A DNA stretch of 34,043 nt, taken from assembly GCF_031732815.1 (NCBI RefSeq), contig NZ_JAVMKF010000093.1, positions 1-34,043 on the forward strand, written 5' to 3'. Below, piece by piece: positions 19,351-29,086 of the stretch. The DNA comes from Accumulibacter sp031732815 (GTDB lineage Bacteria > Pseudomonadota > Gammaproteobacteria > Burkholderiales > Rhodocyclaceae). A program made the position numbers and the translations under genes. The notes beneath the pieces are model-generated. The model made no database searches. It had not been told where the DNA came from and saw only the letters and a list, made by a program, of their open reading frames with translations. Position 1 is the first letter of the stretch. Each line of letters opens with the position of its first letter.

Positions 19351-19396
19351 TCATGCCATGTTGGCAACCGCCAACCGGTACGCCAACATGCTCATG
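19351..19396. repeat. Long imperfect palindrome next to the transposase relic
   Basis: CATGTTGGC (19357-19365) and GCCAACATG (19382-19390) are perfect 9-bp inverted arms around a 16-nt loop. The match extends imperfectly outward to TCATG (19351-19355) and CATGA (19392-19396). A smaller hairpin, TTGGC-AACC-GCCAA, is nested at 19361-19374. Such stem-loops are what REP-associated transposases recognise; the relic lies about 60 bp away. Confidence 0.6.
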
Positions 19397-19587
19397 ACCC
19401 CGTCGCCAGACCAGATTTCCCGAGGAAGCGATTCCAGATCGAGACTGTTCGCGCCGGCCAGGAAGCCGCGAGGATCAGCGTTCCTGTTCTATTTGTTCTA
19501 TGGATTGACGTTGTCGCCGAAGGCGTGTTGTTGCGGAGTCTGATCTGCTTCTCGGCGGCCATTCGCGGTGACTCTTGCTGAGCCAAA
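19397..19587. other. Short spacer without recognisable gene
   Basis: About 190 bp between the palindrome and the helicase relic. I see no motif-bearing frame or RNA gene here. Confidence 0.5.
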
Positions 19588-19947
19588 GGCTGCACGGGAT
19601 CTGTCAGGAATTCGCGAACCAGTGCGGCCAGACGAGTTGCCTTGGACCTTGCGTCGAGCGGCGCTTACGCGTCCGGCTGGGCGCCGTGAGTCAGCGAGCG
19701 ATAGCCCTTGAGCGTATCCAGCTCGCCATCCAGGCCATCAACCGCACAACCCGCCAAACGGGCGACAGCCCAAGGCGGGATTTCGTCGGTCGTCCGGTAG
19801 TTCACCCGCACGCGGCGCCTGCGCCCGTGTATCTCGATACCCGGTCGGGTGAGTACCACTCTCGGTGACGACGCATCCTGTGCTGGGCGTCGCGGATCAG
19901 GAACAGTCGCTTTCACCGCTGGCGACCGCAGCACGCGGCAGAGTGAG
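19588..19947 (-). pseudogene. Decayed partial copy of the UvrD-type helicase gene
   Basis: This stretch aligns with 479-837, inside the intact helicase gene, over its whole length. One block of 36 bases is identical (19689-19724 and 583-618). The minus-strand translation keeps VNYRTTDEI, WAVARLAGCAVDGLDGELDT and LKGYRSLTHG, which correspond to residues about 518-560 of the intact protein. Stops and small indels break the frame, and the Walker motifs and RelE-like part are missing. It has the same orientation as the intact gene. Confidence 0.9.
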
Positions 19948-20293
19948 GGCTGAAGCTCGGTCTCCTGGCGCTCGCCGCCTTACCGGTGATCGACCAGGCG
20001 TAGAAGACGCTGGTGCGGAGGAGGCGCATAATCCGTACGGTTTCCTCCCACGCGTGAGCACGGCATTGAAGCTTGCGTTTCCGGAGCTGCGGTAATCGCC
20101 AATGTTTCGCTCGACCCAGCCGACCCACGGCAACAGGTACACGACGATGAGACGCTCGGGGTGCTCGCGCGCCAGGCTTTGCTTCCTGCGCAAGCGGGCG
20201 CCGTCGTCGTTGCGCCGTCCGACATGATTGATGGTCGCCTGGGTCGGATCCGACAGCCTGCCGAGTATCTTGCTCTGCAGGCCGCGGCCCGGC
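19948..20293. other. Unassigned stretch between helicase relic and acyltransferase gene
   Basis: The minus strand has a frame open across this stretch with LAREHPERLIVVYLL and ERNIGDYRSS, which looks more protein-like than random, but I do not recognise a family and no clean start or end fits. It may be a remnant of a gene interrupted on both sides. Confidence 0.35.
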
Positions 20294-21388
20294 TCAGCGG
20301 GGGCGCCGTTTGAGCGGAGGCAATGCGCAGCGAATGGCGGACAGTCGTTGGCTGCGACGTTCGACGAGCTGGTAGAAGCCCGCGCCGGCAGCAACGCTGG
20401 CCAGCCAGGCAGCGATCATGGCGAGCAGTCCGAGCCAGGGATGATGCGGAGCGAAGCGGGTAAAGGCGCCGCTGATTACCAGGCAGACCGGGAAATGAAT
20501 CAGAAACACCGAGTACGAGATCGCGCCGAGGTCGCTGATCGCCTGCGATTCTGGCCAACGGACGCGGTAACGGCGAGCGACGGCAAGCGTCAACGCGACG
20601 AGAAAGGCGACCGCGATCCGCCAGCGGAAGTCGAGCACCAGCGCGCCGGCGACCGCGGCGCCGAGCAGAAAAAGCCACCACCATGGTCGTGTGGAAGTGG
20701 CGGTCCAATAGGCGAGTGCTCCCAACGCGTAGGCGCCAAAGAAGTACGGGGCCCACGCGTCCAAGTCGGCAACGCGGTTGAAGTAATAAAGCGAGGCTAA
20801 GGCCAGCGCAGCGGTCAGCGCGAGTGTGGCGCGTTCGGCTGCCGCGCCGTCGCCCGCGACGCCGCGGGCGACCCAGAGGACGCCCAGGAATAGCGCGAAC
20901 AATTGCAAGGCGATCGACACGAACCAGACGCCGGCGGAGAGCCCATCGTAATCAAGAATATCCTGCACCAGCAGCAGGTGCGCTGCAATTTGTGGCCAGG
21001 TGGGCGAATCCGGGATCGAATGATGGCTCATCAGCGCACGTGCCAGCGCCGAGCATCCGATGGCCAGCACGATCGCCGCCATGCAAGGTGGCACCAGTCT
21101 GAGATAGCGATCCCACAAGAGCGGGCCAAGCGGGCGCTGGCCCAGTGAGCCGCCCGGTGCGACGGATTGCGCGGCAAGAAAGCCGCTGACGACGAAGAAC
21201 ATCTGCACCGCGAGGCGTGCATGCTCGCTGAGCCAGGAGAACAGGCCTGGTGCCAGACTGTGCGCGTAGTCGGAGAGCGGCCCGTAAAACGCCAGGTGAT
21301 GAAGCACGATCAATTGCGTGCCCACCACCCTCATGGCGTCGATCAGGGGCAACTGCGCTTGCGGGGATGTGCTCGTCATGGCGTTCAT
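20294..21388 (-). CDS. Acyltransferase family 3 membrane protein (OafA/YrhL type)
   Basis: A 364-residue integral membrane protein with about ten hydrophobic segments. It begins with LIDAMRVVGTQLIVLHH, the family hallmark in which the histidine near the end of the first membrane helix is essential. FFVVSGFLAAQS follows, then WDRYLRLVPP with the conserved arginines. Family members transfer acetyl or other acyl groups to surface polysaccharides or lipids at the inner membrane. ATGs at 21388 and 21379 are both possible starts; neither has a good ribosome site. A longer frame from a TTG at 21463 adds a low-quality leader. No polysaccharide genes lie nearby, so the substrate is unknown. It sits between the scrapyard region and the arsenic genes and shows no sign of belonging to either. 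Confidence 0.85.
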   Translation of the reverse strand: MNAMTSTSPQAQLPLIDAMRVVGTQLIVLHHLAFYGPLSDYAHSLAPGLFSWLSEHARLAVQMFFVVSGFLAAQSVAPGGSLGQRPLGPLLWDRYLRLVPPCMAAIVLAIGCSALARALMSHHSIPDSPTWPQIAAHLLLVQDILDYDGLSAGVWFVSIALQLFALFLGVLWVARGVAGDGAAAERATLALTAALALASLYYFNRVADLDAWAPYFFGAYALGALAYWTATSTRPWWWLFLLGAAVAGALVLDFRWRIAVAFLVALTLAVARRYRVRWPESQAISDLGAISYSVFLIHFPVCLVISGAFTRFAPHHPWLGLLAMIAAWLASVAAGAGFYQLVERRSQRLSAIRCALPPLKRRPR

Positions 21389-21768
21389 CAGTGTTGCACG
21401 CGAGCTTGCAGCGGCCGGGCAAGAGCGTGCGTCGAGAGAGGTGGAGAGGCTACTCGTCGGCAAGCTGCTCGTGCGCTCAGGATCGCTGGTGCGGTTGCGG
21501 CCACCGTCAGCGCCAGTGTCGCGGCAGATCGGTCACCGACCTCATCCGCACGTCGACCCGAGAGCGCTAGCGCCGTCTGTTTGGACAGCAAAGGCTCCTG
21601 AACAGGTGCAGCCCTGCCAGTTTCGGTCGGGTGAGCGGTGACGCGGTTGGTCGTGACCTTGCGGGATTTCATCGAAACCGGATAGCGCTCGGTGGAGCTT
21701 GTCGGCGAAGGAACGTGCGGTGGGAAAGTAGCCAGGCTTGTCCATGGTCGGCAGTCCGGTGCGCGCTC
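21389..21768. other. Intergenic region between acr3 and acyltransferase gene
   Basis: A 380-bp region with no recognised gene. A short minus-strand frame (21542-21745) beginning MDKPGYFPTARSFADKLHRA directly follows acr3 and could be a truncated gene; I do not recognise it. No clear terminator is visible after acr3. Confidence 0.4.
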
Positions 21769-22830
21769 TTAGCGCCTTTGCGCCGGTTCACCAGCGAAGT
21801 GGCGCTCGCGCAACCAGAGCGAGACGCTGACCAGACCGATCATCACGGGCACCTCGACCAGCGGGCCGATGACGGCGGCGAAGGCGGCGCCCGAATTGAT
21901 GCCGTAAACGGCGACCGCGACGGCGATCGCCAACTCGAAGTTGTTGCTCGCGGCGGTGAAGGAGAGGGTGGCGCATTTTCCGTAGCCGGCGCCGACCTTG
22001 CGGCTCATGTAGAAGGAAATCAGGAACATCAGGACGAAGTAGATGAGCAGCGGCAGGGCGATGCGCACGACATCGAGCGGGATGCTGACGATCAGCTTGC
22101 CCTTCAGGCTGAACATGACGACGATGGTGAACAGCAGAGCGACGAGGGTGAGCGGGCTGATGCGTGCGACGAACTCCTGGTGATACCACTCCTTCGAGAC
22201 AAAGCGCAGCATGATCACCCGCGTCAAGATGCCGGCAAGGCAGGGAATTCCCAGGTAGATGAAGACGCTCTCGGCGATCTGCGCCAGCGAGACGTCGACC
22301 ACCGAGCCGGAGAGACCGAACAGTGGCGGTAAGACGGTGACGAAGAGCCAGGCATAGACGCTGTAGAAGAGCACCTGGAAGATCGAGTTGAAAGCGACGA
22401 GCCCGGCGGCGTATTCGGTCGAGCCTCGGGCGATTTCGTTCCAGACGATGACCATGGCGATGCAGCGCGCGAGGCCGATCATGATCAGGCCAACCATGTA
22501 TTCGGGCTTGTCGGGGAGGAAGATGATGGCCAGCGCGAACATCAGCAGCGGTCCGACGATCCAGTTCTGAATCAGCGACAGAGCGAGGATTCGGCGGTCG
22601 ACGAAGACGTCCGGCAGTTCCTCGTAGCGCACCTTGGCGAAGGGCGGGTACATCATCAGGATCAGGCCAAGAGCGATCGGGATGTTGGTCGTGCCAAGCT
22701 GGAAGGAGTTGATCAGGTCCTCGACGCCCGGAACGTAGTAACCCAGTCCGACCCCGAGTGCCATCGCGGCGAAGATCCAGACCGTAAGGTAGCGGTCAAG
22801 GAAGGAGAGTTTCTTGCTCACGGTACCCAT
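21769..22830 (-). CDS. acr3: Arsenite efflux permease Acr3
   Basis: A 353-residue inner-membrane transporter that exports arsenite, driven by proton motive force. About ten hydrophobic helices are visible. The conserved cysteine that binds As(III) is in GLARCIAMVIVWN (C123), and the second signature SFTAASNNFELAIA, with its conserved glutamate, is present near residue 290. Length matches the family. The ATG at 22830 has a CCGGAG site at good distance. The gene is divergent from the GAPDH/arsJ pair across a 286-bp region, so both arms probably share a control region. No arsR or arsC is linked. Very confident. Confidence 0.96.
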   Translation of the reverse strand: MGTVSKKLSFLDRYLTVWIFAAMALGVGLGYYVPGVEDLINSFQLGTTNIPIALGLILMMYPPFAKVRYEELPDVFVDRRILALSLIQNWIVGPLLMFALAIIFLPDKPEYMVGLIMIGLARCIAMVIVWNEIARGSTEYAAGLVAFNSIFQVLFYSVYAWLFVTVLPPLFGLSGSVVDVSLAQIAESVFIYLGIPCLAGILTRVIMLRFVSKEWYHQEFVARISPLTLVALLFTIVVMFSLKGKLIVSIPLDVVRIALPLLIYFVLMFLISFYMSRKVGAGYGKCATLSFTAASNNFELAIAVAVAVYGINSGAAFAAVIGPLVEVPVMIGLVSVSLWLRERHFAGEPAQRR

Positions 22831-23116
22831 GTCATGCTCCGGCTGCGATGGTTGATTGGTCGATCATACGCGGGCGCGGCGACGGCGGCCTTCGGCTGCA
22901 TTCCTGTCAGGAGAAAACTGATCGCAGGCTGGGCTGCGGCTGATCGCGCGATTTGGGTATTGTTTTGCGATGGCGGTGGTGAAACAGGTGGTTTACAAAC
23001 TTCGATGATTCTAGCAATATAAAAGTGTTTCGCAAAGAAGCTTTGCGCGATACGTTGCCATTTTCGGCTCGCTGGCTGTCCAGCCGAGCGCCACTTATCC
23101 TTGGGAGGAAAGAAAA
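22831..23116. promoter_or_regulatory. Divergent control region between acr3 and GAPDH/arsJ
   Basis: A 286-bp region. Its only AT-rich part, about 22990-23030, contains TTTACA (22992-22997) and overlapping TATAAA/AATATA-like boxes (23016-23023) that can be read on either strand. This is where a divergent promoter and an ArsR-type operator would be expected. The exact boxes are uncertain because the spacing is not ideal. Confidence 0.5.
23031..23047 (+). repeat. Perfect hairpin in the leader of the GAPDH gene
   Basis: CGCAAAG and CTTTGCG form perfect 7-bp arms around a 3-nt loop, about 70 bp before the GAPDH start codon. It could be an RNA hairpin in the leader or an operator half of the divergent promoter. 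Confidence 0.5.
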
Positions 23117-24127
23117 ATGACGGTCAGGGTTGGTATCAATGGTTTCGGTCGGATCGGCCGGCTGGCGCTGCGCGCAGCGTGGGAGTGGCCGGAGCTTGAG
23201 TTCGTGCATATCAACGAGCCGAACGGTCCGGTCGATGCCGCGGCGCTGCTGCTCGAGTTCGACTCGGTGCATCGTCGCTGGTCGCACGAGGTCGGCGTGA
23301 GCAATGGGCGAATGGTGATCGACGGCAAGACGATAGGCTACAGCACGGCAAAGGATGTCGCGGGGGGGCCGTGGCGCGAGGCTGGGGTGGACATCGTGCT
23401 CGAGGCGAGCGGCAAGTGGCGTACCGTCGACCAACTGTCGCCCTATCTGGACGCGGGCGTCAAGAAGGTGATTGTTGCCGCTCCGGTGAAGGGCGGCGAT
23501 ACGCTGAACATCGTCATGGGCGTCAATGATCAGCTCTACGATCCGGCGCGCGACCACATCGTCACCGCCGCCTCATGCACCACGAATTGCCTGGCACCGG
23601 TGGTCAAGGTGGTGCACGAGGCGATCGGAATCTCGCACGGACTGATTACCACGATCCACAGCTCGACCAACACGCAGAGCGTGCACGACCAGATGCACAA
23701 GGACCTGCGCCGCGCGCGCGCCTCGAGCCTGTCGCTGGTGCCGACGACGACCGGTTCGGCGACGGCGATCGCGCTGATCTTTCCCGAACTGAAAGGCAAA
23801 CTCGACGGACACGCGGTGCGCGTGCCGCTGCTCAATGCCTCGCTCACCGACTGCGTCTTCGAGATGCAGCGTCCGACGAGCGTCGAGGAAATCAACGGTC
23901 TGCTGAAAGCCGCCGCGGAGGGGGCGCTGAGGGGCATCCTCGGTTTCGAGGAGCGGCCGCTGGTGTCGATGGATTACAGTGGCGATGCGCGTTCGTCGAT
24001 CGTTGATGCGGCGCATACGCTGGTGATCAACGGTACGCTGGTCAAGATCTACGCCTGGTACGACAACGAGTGGGGCTATGCCAACCGCTATGTCGAACTG
24101 GCGCGCAAGCTCGCTGCTTCGTTGTAA
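23117..24127 (+). CDS. gap: ArsJ-associated glyceraldehyde-3-phosphate dehydrogenase
   Basis: A 336-residue enzyme. The NAD-binding loop GFGRIG is at residues 9-14 and the catalytic cysteine is C154 in ASCTTNCLAP. The C-terminal signature WYDNEWGYANRYVEL is intact. With arsenate in place of phosphate it makes the unstable 1-arseno-3-phosphoglycerate, which the next gene product exports; this pairing is established for gapdh-arsJ loci. The glutamate in INEPNG takes the place of the aspartate that many glycolytic enzymes have at the NAD ribose site. The start has a very strong GGGAGGA site. It lies 103 bp before arsJ in the same direction. It is almost certainly the arsenic-linked copy and not the housekeeping one. 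Confidence 0.94.
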   Translation: MTVRVGINGFGRIGRLALRAAWEWPELEFVHINEPNGPVDAAALLLEFDSVHRRWSHEVGVSNGRMVIDGKTIGYSTAKDVAGGPWREAGVDIVLEASGKWRTVDQLSPYLDAGVKKVIVAAPVKGGDTLNIVMGVNDQLYDPARDHIVTAASCTTNCLAPVVKVVHEAIGISHGLITTIHSSTNTQSVHDQMHKDLRRARASSLSLVPTTTGSATAIALIFPELKGKLDGHAVRVPLLNASLTDCVFEMQRPTSVEEINGLLKAAAEGALRGILGFEERPLVSMDYSGDARSSIVDAAHTLVINGTLVKIYAWYDNEWGYANRYVELARKLAASL

Positions 24128-24230
24128 GCGGCGTTGCGCAGGCGCTGCCGCTAGCGCGACGCAGCATACGGCGGACGACGCCAGCGGCGGCGCGCATCCA
24201 TAGCTGAGAGGAGGGAGAGGGAGGGGAACC

Positions 24231-25532
24231 ATGAGCGATCGATCGCCAACCGCCGGAAGCGACAACCCGCGCGCGGGTCTACGCAACTACATTCTGGTCA
24301 CTGCCGCCTACTGGTCGGATACGGTGACCGACGGCGCCGCGCGCATGCTGGTGCTTTTCTATTTCTACAACCTGGGTTACACGCCACTTGCCGTCGCCTT
24401 GCTGTTCATCTTCTACGAGGTGTTCGGCATTCTGACCAACCTTTTCGGCGGTTACATCGGCGCCCGTTTCGGGCTGAAGACGACGCTGTTCATCGGCCTC
24501 GGCGCGCAGCTCGTGGCTCTCTCGATGCTCGCCTTCGCCCCGCAGTCGTGGCTGGTCGTCGCCTACGTCATGGCCTCGCAGGCGCTGAGCGGGATCGCCA
24601 AGGACATGACCAAGATGAGTTCAAAGAGCGCGGTCAAGCTGATTGTTCCGGCCGATGCCTCGGCGACGCTCTACCGCTGGGTGGCCATCCTGACCGGGTC
24701 GAAGAACGCGCTGAAAGGCGTCGGCTTTTTCCTCGGCGGCCTGCTGCTGACGCTGCTCGACTTCCAGACGGCGATTCGGCTGCTCGTCGCGCTGGTCGGC
24801 GGTACGCTTCTCCTGGCGGCGTTGCTGATGCGCGGCGGTCTCGGCGAGGCGAACCGGAAAGCCAAGTTCGGGCAGATGTTTTCGCGCAACGAAGCGGTCA
24901 ACAAGCTTGCCGCAGCGCGCATCTTCCTGTTCGGCGCACGCGATGTCTGGTTCGTCGTCGGTCTGCCCGTTTTTCTGTCGAGCGTGCTCGGCTGGACGTT
25001 CTGGCAGTCGGGCGGTTTCCTGGCGCTCTGGGTGATCGGCTACGGCATCGTGCAGGCTGCCACGCCCGGCCTGCTGCGCAGCCGCGTCGAGGGACAGCAC
25101 GAGCCCGACGGGCAGACGGCGACCGTCCTCGCTTTCGTCCTCGCATCGCTGCCCGCGGCCATTGCGCTGGGTCTCGGCGCCGGGCTGGCGCCGGCCGGTG
25201 TGGTGGTCGTTGGACTGATCGTTTTCGGCATCGTCTTTGCGCTCAACTCGGCCGTACACTCCTATCTCATCCTGGCCTACACCGACAGCGACAAGGTGGC
25301 GATGAGCGTCGGCTTCTATTACATGGCCAACGCGATGGGTCGTCTGGCAGGAACGGTTCTCTCCGGTGCGCTTTACCAATGGGGTTTGCAAAGTGGCCCT
25401 GCCGACGGGCTGATCGCCTGTCTGTGGGCGTCCACCGCTTTCGTCCTCGTCGCCGGCATCCTTTCGCTGCTCCTGCCGCGTCGCACCGGCGCGCCCGGCA
25501 AGCCGATCAAACTCGACGATCTGGGCGACTGA
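24231..25532 (+). CDS. arsJ: Organoarsenical efflux MFS transporter ArsJ
   Basis: A 433-residue major facilitator with about twelve membrane helices. It begins with LRNYILVTAAYWSDTVTDGA and has FFYEVFGILTNLFGGYIG-like and SGIAKDMTKMSSKSAVK signatures that are typical of ArsJ (first one approximate). It exports 1-arseno-3-phosphoglycerate, which falls apart to arsenate outside, so together with the upstream dehydrogenase it forms an arsenate efflux route that needs no arsenate reductase. The ATG at 24231 follows a long purine-rich ribosome site (GAGGGAGAGGGAGGGG). The gene is followed by an unrelated lipoprotein gene with its own spacer. Confidence 0.93.
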   Translation: MSDRSPTAGSDNPRAGLRNYILVTAAYWSDTVTDGAARMLVLFYFYNLGYTPLAVALLFIFYEVFGILTNLFGGYIGARFGLKTTLFIGLGAQLVALSMLAFAPQSWLVVAYVMASQALSGIAKDMTKMSSKSAVKLIVPADASATLYRWVAILTGSKNALKGVGFFLGGLLLTLLDFQTAIRLLVALVGGTLLLAALLMRGGLGEANRKAKFGQMFSRNEAVNKLAAARIFLFGARDVWFVVGLPVFLSSVLGWTFWQSGGFLALWVIGYGIVQAATPGLLRSRVEGQHEPDGQTATVLAFVLASLPAAIALGLGAGLAPAGVVVVGLIVFGIVFALNSAVHSYLILAYTDSDKVAMSVGFYYMANAMGRLAGTVLSGALYQWGLQSGPADGLIACLWASTAFVLVAGILSLLLPRRTGAPGKPIKLDDLGD

Positions 25533-25652
25533 GCGCTGGTTGCCGGTGCGCGCGTGGGTGTCGCCGGCAGAGCTTTTGTCCAGCGCGCGAGCCGATTGTC
25601 GGTAGAATGCGGGCTGCTTTCCTCCTGTTCATTCCACCGCCGAGAGATTGTC

Positions 25653-26117
25653 GTGTCCGCTCAGCCTGTCCGCAAGATCCGCTCCTTCCTGTTCAGCGCC
25701 GGGCTATTGCTTGCCCTGAGCGGCTGCGATGCGATCCAGCAGAAGCTCGGCATGGAAGCGCCGGCGGCCAAGGCAGCGCGCCTCGACGGTGAGGGCAAGG
25801 CGGTCGGCGGTGCCTGCCGGCAGTCTGGACGCGCCATCGAAGACTGCTACTCGATCTACTCGTGGTTGCCGAAAGCAGCCATCTACGAAGGCTGGCGCGA
25901 CATGGACGTGTATATGCGCGAGAACAAGCTGCCGACGGTAGAACCGCAGTTGCCGCCGCCGCAGCCGCCGGGCAGCAAGAAGGCGAAGCCAGTGGCCGCG
26001 CGCACGGCTGCGGCAAGCGAATCCGGCGGCGAGGCGAGAGAAGGCGCCAAGGAGGGTGCGAAGGCCGAGGCGACGGGTGATGCGAAAGGCGAGGCGAAAG
26101 GCGGCGGGCAGCACTAG
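25653..26117 (+). CDS. Small lipoprotein, function unknown
   Basis: A 154-residue predicted outer- or inner-membrane lipoprotein. The signal peptide has a positive start (RKIR), a hydrophobic stretch FLFSAGLLLAL and the lipobox LSGC, with the lipidated cysteine at residue 25. A short conserved-looking core follows: ACRQSGRAIEDCY, WLPKAAIYEGWRDMDVYM. Then come a proline-rich hinge (PQLPPPQPPG) and a low-complexity Lys/Ala/Gly/Glu tail. I chose the GTG at 25653 because upstream residues do not fit a signal peptide. A TAGAAT box at 25603-25608 may be its -10 element, but no matching -35 box at proper spacing is seen. I do not recognise the family. Confidence 0.75.
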   Translation: MSAQPVRKIRSFLFSAGLLLALSGCDAIQQKLGMEAPAAKAARLDGEGKAVGGACRQSGRAIEDCYSIYSWLPKAAIYEGWRDMDVYMRENKLPTVEPQLPPPQPPGSKKAKPVAARTAAASESGGEAREGAKEGAKAEATGDAKGEAKGGGQH

Positions 26118-26120
26118 CCG

Positions 26121-26150
26121 CCGGCGCCTGCCAGCGGCTTATGGCGCCGG
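26121..26150. terminator. Possible two-way terminator stem
   Basis: CCGGCGCC (26121-26128) and GGCGCCGG (26143-26150) form perfect 8-bp arms with a 14-nt loop, between the convergent lipoprotein and aldo/keto reductase genes. There is no clear T-tract, so this is a weak candidate. It overlaps the reductase stop codon. Confidence 0.35.
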
Positions 26151-27176
26151 ATTCGTATAGCGCAGGTGGATGGCGTCGATCTCGCGCAGCACCTGCGGCG
26201 ACAGTTCGCGGCTGAGCGCGCTGAGGTTCTCGTCAAGCTGGGCGAGGTTGGTCGCGCCGATGATCGTACTGGCGACGAACCAGCGTGAGTAGACGAAAGC
26301 GAGCGCCAACTGGCTGGGTGTCAGGCCGTTGGCGCGCGCCAGATCGACATAGGCGGTGACCGCCCGGACGACGTTTTCCTTCGCGTAGCGCTGACCGAAA
26401 CCGGGAAATTCGCTGATCCGTCCGTGCGCCTGCGGATCGGCGAGGTACTTGCCGGACAGCGTACCGAAGGCGAGCGGCGAGTAGGGCAGCAAGGCGATGT
26501 TCTCGCGGTAGCAGACCTCGGCCAGGCTGCTCTCGTAGACGCGGTTGAGCAGGTTGTAAGCGTTCTGCAGCGAGACCGGAGGCGGTAGCCCCTGCTCGCG
26601 TGCCAGCCGCAGGAATTCCATGACGCCCCAGGGATGTTCGTTGGACAGGCCGTAATGGCGGATCTTGCCTTCGTCGATCAAGGTGGCGAGCGCGGCGACC
26701 GTCTCGCCGATCGGCGTCGCCGCGCACTCGCGTGCCGGTTCGAACTGCCACTGGCCGAACATCGGCTGGTTGCGCGCCGGCCAGTGCAGTTGGTAGAGAT
26801 CGAGATAATCGGTGCGCAGGCGGCGCAAGGACCCCTCGACGCCGGCGCGCAGGCTGGCCAGATCGAAGTCGAGCCGGCCGGAGCGAATCCAGTTGAGACT
26901 GCGTCCCGGGCCGGCGGCTTTGCTGGCCACGATGATCCGGTCACGCGCCTGGCGCGCCAGCCAATTGCCGACGATCTCCTCGGTGCGCCCGCAGGTGGCG
27001 GCGCGCGGTGGGACGGGATACATCTCCGCGGTATCGATGAAATTGATCCCGGCGGCGAGTGCACGGTCGAGTTGCGCGTGCGCTTCGAGCTCGCTGTTCT
27101 GCTGGCCGAAGGTCATCGTGCCGAGGCAGATCGTCGAGACTTCAAGGGTGCTGCTGCCTAGCCTGCTGGTCTTCAT
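26139..27176 (-). CDS. Aldo/keto reductase, Tas-like
   Basis: A 345-residue NADP(H)-dependent oxidoreductase, the same length as E. coli Tas. The catalytic tetrad is visible: D48 and Y53 in FIDTAEMYP, K86 in VASKAAG and H131 in LYQLHWP. The start LGSSTLEVSTICLGTMTFG and the segment LLPYSPLAFGTLSGKY are typical of this branch. The substrate is not known. The ATG at 27176 has an AAGGAGA site at ideal spacing; the reading frame continues upstream but with poor sequence. It is divergent from the rhlE gene across a 371-bp region and convergent with the lipoprotein gene. Confidence 0.92.
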   Translation of the reverse strand: MKTSRLGSSTLEVSTICLGTMTFGQQNSELEAHAQLDRALAAGINFIDTAEMYPVPPRAATCGRTEEIVGNWLARQARDRIIVASKAAGPGRSLNWIRSGRLDFDLASLRAGVEGSLRRLRTDYLDLYQLHWPARNQPMFGQWQFEPARECAATPIGETVAALATLIDEGKIRHYGLSNEHPWGVMEFLRLAREQGLPPPVSLQNAYNLLNRVYESSLAEVCYRENIALLPYSPLAFGTLSGKYLADPQAHGRISEFPGFGQRYAKENVVRAVTAYVDLARANGLTPSQLALAFVYSRWFVASTIIGATNLAQLDENLSALSRELSPQVLREIDAIHLRYTNPAP

Positions 27177-27547
27177 GCCGTCTCCTTGCGAAAGTGTGCC
27201 TGCCCTTGCCGGGTCCGCCGGGCGGTGCATGGGCGCCGGGCAGCAATGCGGACAGGCGGTCGGCTGCGGCGCAGGAAGGTCACACAACCCGGGCCACGCG
27301 CGGCGCCGCCAAGGGGCCTGTCGGGCGCTTACGATACACCAATCGCAGCCTTTTCAGGTGCCGGCACGTTTCCCGTGGTGCCAGCGCGGGGTGCTCGCTG
27401 ACGCTTGTCGAGTGCGCTCTGCGCGGCTTGTCGGCGGGCGAGCGCGGCAACCGCCAGAACTCCGTCGGGGAAAACGCTTGCGCTTCTCCGATCACGGTAT
27501 AATTCTTTCAATTCTATGGATTTTTGACTGATATAGGGGCTTCGCAC
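27177..27547. other. Divergent intergenic region upstream of rhlE and the reductase gene
   Basis: A 371-bp region without a recognised gene. It holds the rhlE promoter near its right end and a long AT-rich leader before the rhlE start. The rest is GC-rich without clear sites. Confidence 0.6.
27498..27503 (+). promoter_or_regulatory. Perfect -10 box TATAAT upstream of rhlE
   Basis: TATAAT exactly matches the consensus in an otherwise GC-rich region, 44 bp before the rhlE start codon. The best -35 match at 17-bp spacing, CGCTTG (27475-27480), is weak. The transcript would have a short T/A-rich leader. Confidence 0.65.
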
Positions 27548-29014
<1,467 letters not shown>

Positions 29015-29086
29015 GCCGCGGTCGGGCGGCCTGGCGCAGAGACCAGCCGCCGGGCGCTGCGCGGGGGGGCGCGGCCTGTCCGGGCT

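Noticed and set aside
24548..25792. Plus-strand open frame of 414 codons overlapping arsJ
   Set aside because: An out-of-frame shadow of arsJ with Arg-rich composition and no motifs.
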